From Poriferisodalis sp965205175 (GTDB lineage: Bacteria; Actinomycetota; Acidimicrobiia; Acidimicrobiales; Poriferisodalaceae), in NCBI RefSeq assembly GCF_965205175.1, contig NZ_OZ242038.1:1054001-1118000 (forward strand): DNA of 64,000 bases. The letters run 5' to 3'. Shown piece after piece: positions 16,508 through 24,384 of the stretch. Each line of letters begins with the position of its first letter. Position 1 is the first letter of the stretch. A model generated the notes under the pieces. That model did no database searches. It was not told the origin of the DNA and saw only the letters and a program-made list of their open reading frames with translations. Position numbers and translations under genes: made by a program.

Positions 16508-17401
16508 TCAATCAAACTGACTGAAGAATTCGAATTCGATTTCTTCAATCTCCCGCGTGTGAGTTATGACGCCGAGACTATGCTCTTTGAGCAAATCGCA
16601 GAAATCTTCGCCGTCAATCAGTTGGATCGGTTGAGCGCCGTCCCGGCCCGCTTCTTTTCTCGCGTCAGTCGTAAAGTTACCGGTGGTCACCAAGAGGCCC
16701 TGTTCCCCACGACCGGCCATGGCTCCTCTGAAGTCGCGGATGGCGCTGGCACCGACAGAACCGCTGTATCGCTTGCATTGAAAAAAAACGGTGAAGGATA
16801 CGAGCGATACGCGGTAAATTCCTACGCCGTCTAATCCGCCATCACCACTTCGACCCAAGACTTCGACGTCGTTGAACCCAGCCTCGCGAAGCAGTCGTTG
16901 GGTCAGTCGCTCGAATGCTGCTGGCCGCATTTGACGCAAATGTCCTAGCAGGGTCTCCTGCCATGAGCTATTGTCCGTTTCGTCATCAGCAGAATCAAGC
17001 CCGCTATTGTCGGTCGATTCTAGTTCTGGTTGAGGACTATTTTGTACGAAGTCCGGCGCGTGATTGTTTGGTCGATTTGCACTCAATTGCTTGAGTTTTT
17101 CGTCAATCTCCATTCGAGAATCGATATCTCGGCCCAAATTGGTCATGGACCAGACACCACGTCTCGAATTCTCGACGGCGCCGATCTTTTTCAGGTAGCT
17201 CAATGCCCAGCCTATCCGATCGGCAACAATCGGTGCCCTTGTCTGATCGTATTCGAGTTCGCGCTGTTCGCTACTCAGACCTTCGCTCTCGGTCACAGTG
17301 TCGATGATCTCTCCCCGCCTACCCGAGCCGCCCGATTGCTTGAGCGCTGTCAGCACTGGCAGCATGAAGTCAACGTACGTTGGCAGTTGTGATTTGCTCA
17401 T
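16508..17401 (-). CDS. mrr: Mrr-type restriction endonuclease
   Basis: A 297-residue Mrr-like restriction nuclease that would cut methylated foreign DNA. The N-terminal ~90 residues form the Mrr winged-helix domain (LPTYVDFMLPVLTALKQSGG ... WALSYLKKIGAVENSRRGVW). A polar linker follows, and from ~150 comes the Mrr catalytic domain: FERLTQRLLREAGF, GRSGDGGLDGVGI and FQCKRY give the PD-(D/E)xK variant (D...QxK) usual in Mrr. The gene is on the opposite strand and is more A/T-rich than its surroundings. It lies tail-to-tail with a truncated toxin and head-to-head with a truncated type ISP enzyme, so it is best read as an incoming cassette in a defence island. Confidence 0.87.
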   Translation of the reverse strand: MSKSQLPTYVDFMLPVLTALKQSGGSGRRGEIIDTVTESEGLSSEQRELEYDQTRAPIVADRIGWALSYLKKIGAVENSRRGVWSMTNLGRDIDSRMEIDEKLKQLSANRPNNHAPDFVQNSPQPELESTDNSGLDSADDETDNSSWQETLLGHLRQMRPAAFERLTQRLLREAGFNDVEVLGRSGDGGLDGVGIYRVSLVSFTVFFQCKRYSGSVGASAIRDFRGAMAGRGEQGLLVTTGNFTTDARKEAGRDGAQPIQLIDGEDFCDLLKEHSLGVITHTREIEEIEFEFFSQFD

Positions 17402-17403
17402 AG

Positions 17404-18023
17404 TGCTAGCGTATCAGCCGCGCACCGGACGCTTAGGTACAGCGGCGTTCAGCGAGCGTTATGGCGCGCAGCTCGCGGAGGCCGCTGGACCGGTGCGCAT
17501 CCCCATCACTGCCGACGTAGCGCTGTTCTCCGAAGCGGTTGACCTCGGGCGTGATCTGCTGTGGTGGCATACGTCGGGCGAGCGCTTCGCTCCGACACCA
17601 GGGGCGCGGCTGCCGGCGGGCAGCGCCAAAGAGGTGGCACCCGTCACCGCCATGCCCGAGTCGTTGAAGGACTGCCGCTACGACCCCGACGCCGAGCAGT
17701 TGACCGTCGCCACCGGCATCTTTGCGCTGGTCAGCCCCGCGGTCTGGGATTTCGAGGTGTCCGGCCTGCGCGTCCTGCGCTCGTGGTTGGGCTACCGAAT
17801 GAAGAACCGGAAGGGCCGCAAGTGCAGCGAGCTCGACAACATCCGCCCCCACCGCTGGACCCAATCCGCCGAGCTGCTGCTCGTGCTGTCCATCCTCGAG
17901 CACACTGTCGAGGTCACGCCGCGTGCTGCCGACCTCCTCGACCGCATCGTCAACGGCCCGCTCATCCCGGCCGCCGATCTCCCCAAGCCCACCGAAGCCC
18001 AACGCAAGCCCCCCAAGCCCTGA
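17404..18023 (+). pseudogene. 3' stump of a type ISP restriction-modification enzyme
   Basis: About 205 codons, with no credible start, encode the C-terminal specificity region of a type ISP (LlaBIII-like) single-chain restriction-modification enzyme. Diagnostic segments are RIPITADVALF, YDPDAEQLTVATGIF, PAVWDFEVSGLRVLRSWLGY and RMKNRKGRKCSEL. Intact enzymes are usually ~1,000-1,600 residues; the nuclease, helicase and methyltransferase parts are missing. The homology begins within a few bases of the 5' end of the minus-strand mrr gene, which marks a recombination junction. The boundary at 17404 is approximate. The stump is not expected to be functional. Confidence 0.8.
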
Positions 18024-18233
18024 CCGCCCTCGGCGAACCCGAGTTGCTGTGGCAGCCCACAGCCCTAGCGCCCGGGGACGCGCACGCCGCCCGGCGGTTC
18101 TGAGCAGTTGCCGTGGTCGTGCCCAAGGTGTGCCACGAGACGCGGCTCTGGCCTGTCACATCGATCGCCTAGCGTTGATTTCAGGAGCCGCCGCATCGTT
18201 CTTGCATGCGCGCCAGCTTGAGGAGGAGCTTGC

Positions 18234-18434
18234 ATGTCTACGACCTTGCCGATCACGCCCGTGGAACGCAGCGACGAGCCGACCCTCGCCGAACGTGTGG
18301 CCCGGGCACGACGCGCACGCGAAAGGGCCGCAGAACGGGTGGCGCGTCGCTACGCGAACATCAAGCCAGACGAGCGCCGCTGGCGAGTGCGCGAAGAACT
18401 TGACCTAGCTTCGGAGCGGCTAATGGTTCGCTAG
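18234..18434 (+). CDS. Small basic helical protein of unknown function
   Basis: A 66-residue frame preceded by a strong ribosome binding site (GAGGAGGAG, ~6 bases before ATG). The product is Arg/Ala/Glu-rich and predicted helical (ERVARARRARERAAERVARR). I do not recognise it. The good ribosome binding site and position between two defence-type loci favour a real gene; the low-complexity composition argues for caution. Confidence 0.45.
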   Translation: MSTTLPITPVERSDEPTLAERVARARRARERAAERVARRYANIKPDERRWRVREELDLASERLMVR

Positions 18435-18600
18435 GACGCGCACAACAACAGCGTCGCGACGGCGCGCGCGACGTGACGAACGGGTGGTGTTTCGCAATTC
18501 CACGCACAGTTCCCTTTTCGCTGCGTCTAGGCCTACGGCCAACGCAGAGCCTTCCTGAGCATTCCCAGCTTGGTGTACGGCGTTCGCTAATCTATGGTCG

Positions 18601-19413
18601 ATGCAAGATCTAGACTACTTGAACGCCTGGGATCCGGAGGTGGCTGGTGCCCGACTGGTATCTCAGTTGGAAGGCGGTACCGCCTATAGGCACGATCACA
18701 ACGATGGCACGTCCAAACATGACTTTGACATCAGCGTGTCCAACAACAGGGCGATCGCACTTGAAGTGACTCAGCATGTCGATTCCGAGCGGGAGCAGCA
18801 ACGAGGTGAAATCGACAAGCGGGATTGGGATTTTCCGATGCTGCGACAAGATTGGTTCGCTGACATAGTAGAGTCAGCGCGAGTTGGTGAGATGTACAAG
18901 CAGCTGCCCAACCTACTCCGGCAGCTTGAGACCCAAGGTATTTCGGACGCAGGTCTTGGCTTTACCGCGCTACGTCAACCGGAGATAGCGACCAATGAAA
19001 TTGACAGAACTTTGGCACGACTCGGTGTACTCAACTGTAGACCTTATCCGGCAGAGGCAGAGCGCGGGTACATTGTGCTTGACACTTGGAACGAGCTCAC
19101 TTCGTTCGGTGTAACCACGGCCGCTGAGGCCGTTCGGCGGCACGCATGGGTACGTTCAGACAACCGGAGAAAGCTCGGACACGCTTCATCAGCAAACGAA
19201 CGTCATCTGTTCATTTGGATCGACTCTGCGACACGGCCCAGAGTTGACATCGAAGTTTGCCATAAGCGCGGTGAGCTACCGAATGCTCTTCCGGCACTGC
19301 CTGACGAGATCGACGTAGTATGGCTTGCTGTGAATTTTGCGAGCCCCATCGTATTGCGATTGAATCGTGATGGATGGTATCCGGTTCCCCGTATAAGAGA
19401 CTTAGTGGCCTAG
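18601..19413 (+). CDS. Uncharacterised protein with nuclease-like N-terminal motif
   Basis: A 270-residue protein of unknown function. The first third contains HDFDISVSNNRAIALEVTQH, a D-x(n)-E-x-T arrangement on a beta-hairpin that resembles the active site of PD-(D/E)xK nucleases, although no clear following Lys motif can be assigned. The middle is helical and the end is beta-rich (DIEVCHKRG, DVVWLAVNF). Codon use is more A/T-rich than in the housekeeping genes. Context between restriction genes and toxin modules suggests a defence-linked protein. This is inference only. Confidence 0.6.
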   Translation: MQDLDYLNAWDPEVAGARLVSQLEGGTAYRHDHNDGTSKHDFDISVSNNRAIALEVTQHVDSEREQQRGEIDKRDWDFPMLRQDWFADIVESARVGEMYKQLPNLLRQLETQGISDAGLGFTALRQPEIATNEIDRTLARLGVLNCRPYPAEAERGYIVLDTWNELTSFGVTTAAEAVRRHAWVRSDNRRKLGHASSANERHLFIWIDSATRPRVDIEVCHKRGELPNALPALPDEIDVVWLAVNFASPIVLRLNRDGWYPVPRIRDLVA

Positions 19414-19894
19414 CAGAAGGACCGGTGGAGATGGATTCGTGAGCGAGCGTATGTTCGCGTGCGGAATGGATCGGTTAAGCCGAACCCCAGCGGTCAAGGG
19501 ACTGAGCCATGTGCGCACAAGTTGTCGCCGTCGAAGCTGGCCGAAACGGCGGCGAGTTCGCCTTGGAGCCTCAAGGCATCCCCTTCACACGGCCGGGCCT
19601 GCCATTCAAGCGGGCCTGCCCCCCGAGGCCCGCTAGTTGAGGACGTGCTGGTGTACATCATAGAAGCCCTGCGCGGCACTTGCGATATGCGCGTGTAGGC
19701 ACCACCCACACTGTGTCCATCGCCCGCAGCGGCTGAACCGCAATTTGTCGTTCTGGCGCTAGCGCATGGCAGCGCCCAACGGTGGGTGCCGACCGGACCG
19801 CACGCACGCTGTCTCCGCAGGCCGTGCGGGTGGGCATGCACCGCACGCCGTTTATCTGCTGGCGCGCTGTGGTGGCATGTCGTAACGTTGAGCC
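19414..19894. other. 481-bp intergenic stretch without an intact gene
   Basis: I see no gene with coding-like composition here. The left part (19440-19560) holds a degenerate copy of the 3' end of the gene at 22518-23108. The remainder shows no clear promoter, terminator or RNA. Confidence 0.6.
19440..19560 (-). pseudogene. Degenerate copy of the 3' end of the 22518-23108 gene
   Basis: On the minus strand this ~120-bp segment aligns without large gaps to 22563-22683. Translated fragments correspond (LAAVSASFDGDNL with VVAASASLEGNDL; LNRSIPHANIRSL with FTDPPRTPSHVRL), interrupted by changes that break the frame. Together with the intact copy it brackets the two toxin-antitoxin modules in direct orientation, as expected from a duplication or recombination at this gene. 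Confidence 0.6.
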
Positions 19895-20827
19895 ATGGCT
19901 CGTGGGCACGGCGACGAGAAGGCCGGGACGCGACTGGTCCTGCGGTTGTCGGGGGAGCACGCGCACCTCGGGAAGGCGGATGCCGTTGACCTTGCGCGTC
20001 TCATCCTCGGAGCCGACGACGTCATGCGCCGCACCGCTGCGGCACTGGCTGGACGGCCGACCAGATCGGCGGGCAGGCTCCCTGAAGGCATCGCTGCGGC
20101 CATGCGACTGCAGCTGTGCGGCGTCTCTGCGGGCAGCATCACCGTCGAATTGCGGACGCCTGCTCTCGTGGGAGCATCGGATGCCCTGGAGCTTGAGGAT
20201 GCATCGCTTGCTGATGCCGCGGCACGGACTGCCCTTGAAGTGCTGGACGGCACCGAGACTGGCTATGGCGATACCGCCGCGGCGTGGCACCAGCTCGCGA
20301 AGAGGCTCGACATCGGCGGGCGCAATGACACGCTGACGGTGAGTGTGCCCTCGCTGGCAACACCGGCCGCGGTGCTCGACGAGGCGGCCCGAACCCGAAT
20401 GGCTGAGTCGATTCGACAATTCACAGTGCATGAAGAGACAGGTGAACGGGTCGGTGTTCTGTGCGCAGCCAATTTCGAGAAGCACTCGGCACATCTGCGA
20501 ACTGCCGACGGCGATGACATCAACGTGAAATTCGGTGAAGAACACGCCGGATCGATCAAGGCAGCGCTACGCAAAAAGGCCCGTCTGCGTGGTCACATCA
20601 CCTACAACGAGCACACATCAGCGATAGCATCTGTCGAACTCGTTGAGATACTGGATGTGGAACAGTTGGCACCCAAATTGCAGGTACCAGACTTCTGGAC
20701 AACAAAATCCGTGCATGAACTCGCGGAGGAACAGCATGTTTCACCCGTGAAGAATATCGACGAGCTGCGGGACGACACTATCTCTGATGAGGAAGCAACG
20801 GCATTCATGGACGCTCTCGGTCTGTAG
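19895..20827 (+). CDS. Large antitoxin-like protein, copy 1 (partner of PIN toxin)
   Basis: A 310-residue protein I cannot assign to a named family. Residues ~10-85 form a module unique to this copy (RLVLRLSGEHAHLGKADAVD). Residues ~88-255 are shared with copy 2 (ALELEDASLADAAARTALEV; WHQLAKRLDIGGRN; ANFEKHSAHLRTADGDDINV; ALRKKARLRGHITYNEHTS). The tail has VHELAEEQHVSPV and an acidic end, resembling the toxin-binding tails of antitoxins. A PIN-domain toxin follows after 6 bp. The same arrangement with copy 2 supports an antitoxin role, though it is unusually long for a VapB-type protein. Confidence 0.7.
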   Translation: MARGHGDEKAGTRLVLRLSGEHAHLGKADAVDLARLILGADDVMRRTAAALAGRPTRSAGRLPEGIAAAMRLQLCGVSAGSITVELRTPALVGASDALELEDASLADAAARTALEVLDGTETGYGDTAAAWHQLAKRLDIGGRNDTLTVSVPSLATPAAVLDEAARTRMAESIRQFTVHEETGERVGVLCAANFEKHSAHLRTADGDDINVKFGEEHAGSIKAALRKKARLRGHITYNEHTSAIASVELVEILDVEQLAPKLQVPDFWTTKSVHELAEEQHVSPVKNIDELRDDTISDEEATAFMDALGL

Positions 20828-20833
20828 CGCTCG

Positions 20834-21250
20834 GTGGTTCAAACACTGCGCGTCGACACCGATGTCTTTTCGTATCTGATGCGAGGAACTCAGGAGGCAG
20901 AGCGATTCAAGAAGATTGTAGAGGATCGCCTGCTGGCCATTTCCTTTGCGACAGTGGGAGAAGCGTACTCCGGCGCAGCACAAGCGAACTGGGGCGAATC
21001 GAGACTTCAACGCCTGACAGATACACTCAACAGGTATGTGATTCTGCCCGGTACTTTTGAGATTGCACGCCAATTCGGTGATATCAAGGCCAGACATCGT
21101 GATCAAGTCGATGAGGGCGACATATGGATAGCTGCAACGGCCTCGGTACACAGACTGTCGGTCGCGACAAACAACTTGCGTCACTTCCAGCCGATGAGTG
21201 AACGCTTCCAGTTCGGTATTGAGCATCCTAACCTTGATAGCGGGGGCTAA
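20834..21250 (+). CDS. PIN-domain toxin (VapC family), module 1
   Basis: A 138-residue PIN ribonuclease with GTG start. The acidic residues expected at the metal site are visible: RVDTDVFSYLM (first Asp), ATVGEAYSGA (Glu), DEGDIWIAATA (third and fourth acidic) and VATNNLRHF (usual Asn/Asp-containing strand). VapC-type toxins cleave tRNA or rRNA. It sits 6 bp after the large antitoxin-like gene and its end overlaps the start of copy 2 by ~50 bp. It differs clearly from the PIN toxin of module 2. Confidence 0.88.
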   Translation: MVQTLRVDTDVFSYLMRGTQEAERFKKIVEDRLLAISFATVGEAYSGAAQANWGESRLQRLTDTLNRYVILPGTFEIARQFGDIKARHRDQVDEGDIWIAATASVHRLSVATNNLRHFQPMSERFQFGIEHPNLDSGG

Positions 21251-22040
21251 CGAGCTTGGGCAGAACGACGCGATCGGGGAAGCAGATGCGCTTGAACTCG
21301 AAGATGAGTCGCTGGTCGACACTGCGGCTCGGACAGCTCTTGAGGTGCTGGACGGCACCGAAACAGGTTATGCAGATACCGCCACAGCCTGGCATCGACT
21401 TGCAAAGTGTCTGGACATCGGCGGCCGCAATCGAGCATTGACTGTAAGCGCGCCAGCTTTGGCCAAATCGCCTGCGGTACTCGACGATACGGCCCGCACC
21501 CGGATAGAGCAGATGATGCAAAGACTCGCAAGCTCTGGGGAGATTGCGGAACGGTTTGGTGTACTGTACGCAGCAGACTTCGAGAAGCAAACAGCACGTC
21601 TGCGAGCTTCCGACGGTGCTGCCATTGAAGTGAGGTTCGGCGAAGCATACGCCGGGTCGATCAAGCAAGCACTGCGCGAGGAGACGCACCTGCGGGGGCG
21701 CATCACCTACAACGAACGCACTTCAGCGATTGTCGATGTCGACTACATCGAGGTCTCACAATCAGATCAACCGACACTCGATTTACCAGCGTTGGATCGT
21801 TGGGGAATGCAGTCTGTCCGCGAACTCGCGGAGCAAGAGGCGGAGACCCCGTTGACGGTGGCGCTAAACTTACGGGATGAGGCAGTCAACCCTGATGACG
21901 AGAGCTTTCGCCGCCTCATCGAGTCTGGCGAGCTTCGAGGCGGGACGGGCGATTCTCGTGCGCTACTCGATACACCTCCCCTGCAACTCCCCTTCAGCCT
22001 CATGGATGCGCTTGATGCGGAACGAGAGGAACGTGTGTGA
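21198..22040 (+). CDS. Large antitoxin-like protein, copy 2 (N-terminally truncated paralogue)
   Basis: Paralogue of the 19895-20827 gene. Homology starts at ALELEDESLVDTAARTALEV (~residue 33) and continues through WHRLAKCLDIGGRN, ADFEKQTARLRASDGAAIEV and ALREETHLRGRITYNERTS; the N-terminal ~85-residue module of copy 1 is missing. Its own C-terminal tail is longer (VRELAEQEAETP, then an acidic segment). The ATG at 21198 lies inside the upstream toxin gene in another frame, so a later start is possible. It overlaps the next PIN toxin start by 4 bp (GTGA), which indicates translational coupling and a matched toxin. Confidence 0.7.
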   Translation: MNASSSVLSILTLIAGANELGQNDAIGEADALELEDESLVDTAARTALEVLDGTETGYADTATAWHRLAKCLDIGGRNRALTVSAPALAKSPAVLDDTARTRIEQMMQRLASSGEIAERFGVLYAADFEKQTARLRASDGAAIEVRFGEAYAGSIKQALREETHLRGRITYNERTSAIVDVDYIEVSQSDQPTLDLPALDRWGMQSVRELAEQEAETPLTVALNLRDEAVNPDDESFRRLIESGELRGGTGDSRALLDTPPLQLPFSLMDALDAEREERV

Positions 22041-22462
22041 GGTATTGGGACACTTCTGCTCTCGTTCCTCTCTTCGTTGCCGAATCAGCTACTCAAGATG
22101 CACGGACGTGGCTACGTGAAGACGACGTGACCGCTGCTTGGGCATGGTCGCGTGTCGAGATCATGAGTGCGGTTGAGCGGCGTGCTCGTGAGCGGAACCT
22201 GTCACAGGATCAACGACTTGTGATGAGACGGCAGCTATGCGAAATGGATGCAAAGTGGTATGATATTCTTGCGGTGAGTGAGGTTCGGACGTACGCAATA
22301 GCGCTGCTGCGGAGGCATGTGATTCGGGCGGCGGACGCAGGCCAGCTGGGTGCCGTGTTGCATCTTCAGCATCGGCTCGGCGTCCGCATACCTTTCGTCT
22401 GCTTGGATCAACGTCTCGCTGAGGCTGCGGCCAGCGAGGGCTTCGCGGTCATCGCTGCATGA
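22037..22462 (+). CDS. PIN-domain toxin (VapC family), module 2
   Basis: A 141-residue PIN-domain protein. It starts RYWDTSALVPLFV (first Asp), then SRVEIMSAVERRAR (Glu), HVIRAADAGQLGAVLHL (third Asp) and FVCLDQRLAEAA (fourth Asp), all at canonical spacing. It belongs to the 'YWDTSALVPL' VapC subgroup, different from module 1. GTG start overlaps the stop of the antitoxin-like copy 2. Probable RNase toxin neutralised by that protein. Confidence 0.9.
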   Translation: MRYWDTSALVPLFVAESATQDARTWLREDDVTAAWAWSRVEIMSAVERRARERNLSQDQRLVMRRQLCEMDAKWYDILAVSEVRTYAIALLRRHVIRAADAGQLGAVLHLQHRLGVRIPFVCLDQRLAEAAASEGFAVIAA

Positions 22463-22517
22463 TTCGCACTCCTCCCAACGAGGTAAGCTGGCGCTCACAT
22501 GTAAAGGACGTCTTGCG

Positions 22518-23108
22518 CTAACCGTTGCGAGCCTCGTGGGTTGGCCGCCGGAGGTCTACTCGGAGGCGAACGTGTGATGGCGTGCGGGGTGGGTCGGTGA
22601 AGCCGAAATCGAGCGGCCGGCGGAGCGGGGCGAGTGTGCCGAGATCGTTGCCTTCGAGGCTCGCCGAGGCCGCGACAACTCTACGGGCGCTGCTGGTTCG
22701 ATACCACTCAGTCACTCCGGTGGGGCTTGTGCCATGGGTATGCACGTTGAGCAGCTTGTGGGCACACCAGTTCTCGACGGTGGCCGTGATCTGGCGAGGA
22801 CGCGGTGGCAGCCGCAGCGCCCCAACCCCGAGGTTCATGTCCAAGATGAGGCCTCCCGAGCGCACCACATAGCGTCGGCTATGCCGTTCGGCGGCCACTG
22901 ACTGGTGCCGGACCTCCTCGAACGGGTACACCGAGACGACATACTCCGCTGCGTTGGTCTCTGCGAGCAGCACGCGACGGCCGTCCGGCAGCGCCCACAT
23001 GATGTCGGCGAACGGCCCGACAGGGCTGCGTTGCCAGTCACCGATCACGAACCGATGGCCCGAATCGAAGCCCACCGACGTGATCGATCCCCAGAGCGTC
23101 TCAATCAC
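22518..23108 (-). CDS. Conserved-looking hypothetical protein
   Basis: A 196-residue protein with GTG start. The N-terminal half looks like a well-formed beta-rich domain (SVGFDSGHRFVIGDWQRSPV; ALPDGRRVLLAE; YVVSVYPFEEVR; LILDMNLGVGALRLPPRP). The last ~40 residues are Arg-rich and their DNA is duplicated in degenerate form at 19440-19560. I do not recognise a named family or active site. It lies convergent to the toxin modules at the end of the island. Confidence 0.6.
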   Translation of the reverse strand: MIETLWGSITSVGFDSGHRFVIGDWQRSPVGPFADIMWALPDGRRVLLAETNAAEYVVSVYPFEEVRHQSVAAERHSRRYVVRSGGLILDMNLGVGALRLPPRPRQITATVENWCAHKLLNVHTHGTSPTGVTEWYRTSSARRVVAASASLEGNDLGTLAPLRRPLDFGFTDPPRTPSHVRLRVDLRRPTHEARNG

Positions 23109-23348
23109 CCATCTACTTTACCGCTACGGTTCACCGAGCAATCGATGCTGCTCGGTTCGACATAAGACGAAACTGCCGAACGCACCGCACATAGCTCCGT
23201 CAATATCCGGCGCAACCAACGCCGCATGTGCCGCGCGGTCTGGTTCCGAGCAACAGCTGGTCTGAGACTGGCGAGCAGCGAACATAGCCTCGGTGCGGGC
23301 GACAATTTACGAGCGCAAAGCGTCCGGCGCGGCACGCTTGCCCAGGTG

Positions 23349-24062
23349 TCAGCGGCGGGTGTCGGGGGTGCGGTGCGCGAGGCTGGCGACGGCGGCGGGT
23401 GTCGGGATGCCCTCGCGCAGGTCGGCGGACGGCTTCGGCACCTCGAAGCGAGTCGTCAGCGGCACAACGCCGGCCCACCAGTCGCCCGCCATGTCCTCGG
23501 CCTCGTCGACCGGGTCGCCGCCGCGCACCTTCGCCGATGCCTCGGCCAGCGGCAGCTCCAGCACCAGCGTCGCTCGGATGTCGGCCTCGGTCGGCGGTCG
23601 AGCAGTGTCCCAGTTCGCGACGATGTGGTCGGTCACCAGCCGCAGCGCGCGCAGCTTGGCCGCAGCGTCGGTCACCCGCCGGGCACGCCCCCGCACCACC
23701 ACGCAGCGATAGTTCATCGAGTTGTGGAACGGCGTGCGCGCCATCACCAGGCCGTCGAGGTGTGTCACCGTCACGCAGACCTCGGCACCCTCGCCGGAGT
23801 TCAGCAGGTGATTCGCGAGCGCACCGTGCAGGTACAAGCTCTCGCCGTCACGGCCGTAGGCCATCGGCAGCACCAACGGCCCCTCCGGCGTCTCGACGCC
23901 GACATGTGCGATCAGCCCGGCATCCAGGATTGCCGCCACTTCAGCGCGGTCGTAGCGCCCCTGCTCGGCCATGCGCCGCAACCGGGTGCGCGGCGACGGC
24001 GCCTGCCCCGCCTGCGCGCTGGGCCGGCCCGCAGAACTGTCTGCATCATGCGATTCGCTCAC
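23349..24062 (-). CDS. FMN-binding split-barrel protein (pyridoxamine 5'-phosphate oxidase family)
   Basis: A 237-residue flavin- or F420-type split-barrel protein related to NimA and other PNPOx-like reductases. Typical segments are GLIAHVGVETPEGPLVLPM, LYLHGALANHLL, VCVTVTHLDGLVMAR and HNSMNYRCVVVRGRAR. I start at GTG 24062 (SESHDADSS...). The open frame extends further upstream but that part has no family similarity and looks like intergenic sequence. It is divergent from a luciferase-like oxidoreductase across 322 bp. The substrate is unknown. Confidence 0.82.
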   Translation of the reverse strand: MSESHDADSSAGRPSAQAGQAPSPRTRLRRMAEQGRYDRAEVAAILDAGLIAHVGVETPEGPLVLPMAYGRDGESLYLHGALANHLLNSGEGAEVCVTVTHLDGLVMARTPFHNSMNYRCVVVRGRARRVTDAAAKLRALRLVTDHIVANWDTARPPTEADIRATLVLELPLAEASAKVRGGDPVDEAEDMAGDWWAGVVPLTTRFEVPKPSADLREGIPTPAAVASLAHRTPDTRR

Positions 24063-24384
24063 ACACGCACCGTATTGCCTGGCCCGGCCAGTCCAGCAGG
24101 CCACCCGTCCCGAATGCGACTGCGCGCCGACCAGCAACAGTGCAACGGACCAGCAACAGTACAACGACGGTGTAAGGCGGAGTAGTCGCCCGGCTGCTTC
24201 GCACACGGCTGTGCGTCCGGCCATCGCCGATGTCTTCGACGGACGTGAGCCTCGCTGTCCATCACATGGCTGCGAGCCGCAGAGTCCGCACACCTCTCGT
24301 TTCGGCCGGCCCATGCCCGCCAACACCCGCCAACCTAGGATGGCCGCCGCCTGAGCAAGCCGCCGGGCAGTCAAGGGACATGCC
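24063..24384. promoter_or_regulatory. Divergent intergenic region with a 19-bp direct repeat
   Basis: This 322-bp gap separates two divergently transcribed flavoenzyme genes and probably holds both promoters. It contains GACCAGCAACAGTGCAACG and GACCAGCAACAGTACAACG back to back (24129-24166), differing by one base, which could be a regulator site. No recognisable -35/-10 pair or RNA could be assigned. Confidence 0.4.
24129..24166 (+). repeat. 19-bp tandem direct repeat, 2 units
   Basis: Units 24129-24147 and 24148-24166 differ at one position. They are non-coding and lie between divergent genes, so an operator role is possible. Confidence 0.65.

Noticed and set aside
18024..18233. Continuation of the type ISP stump or a small gene
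   Set aside because: Frame ends at 18023 with a normal C terminus for the family; following frames show no conserved pattern.
23105..23335. 76-residue minus-strand frame between the hypothetical gene and the split-barrel gene
   Set aside because: No coding-like pattern or ribosome site; composition is that of intergenic sequence.
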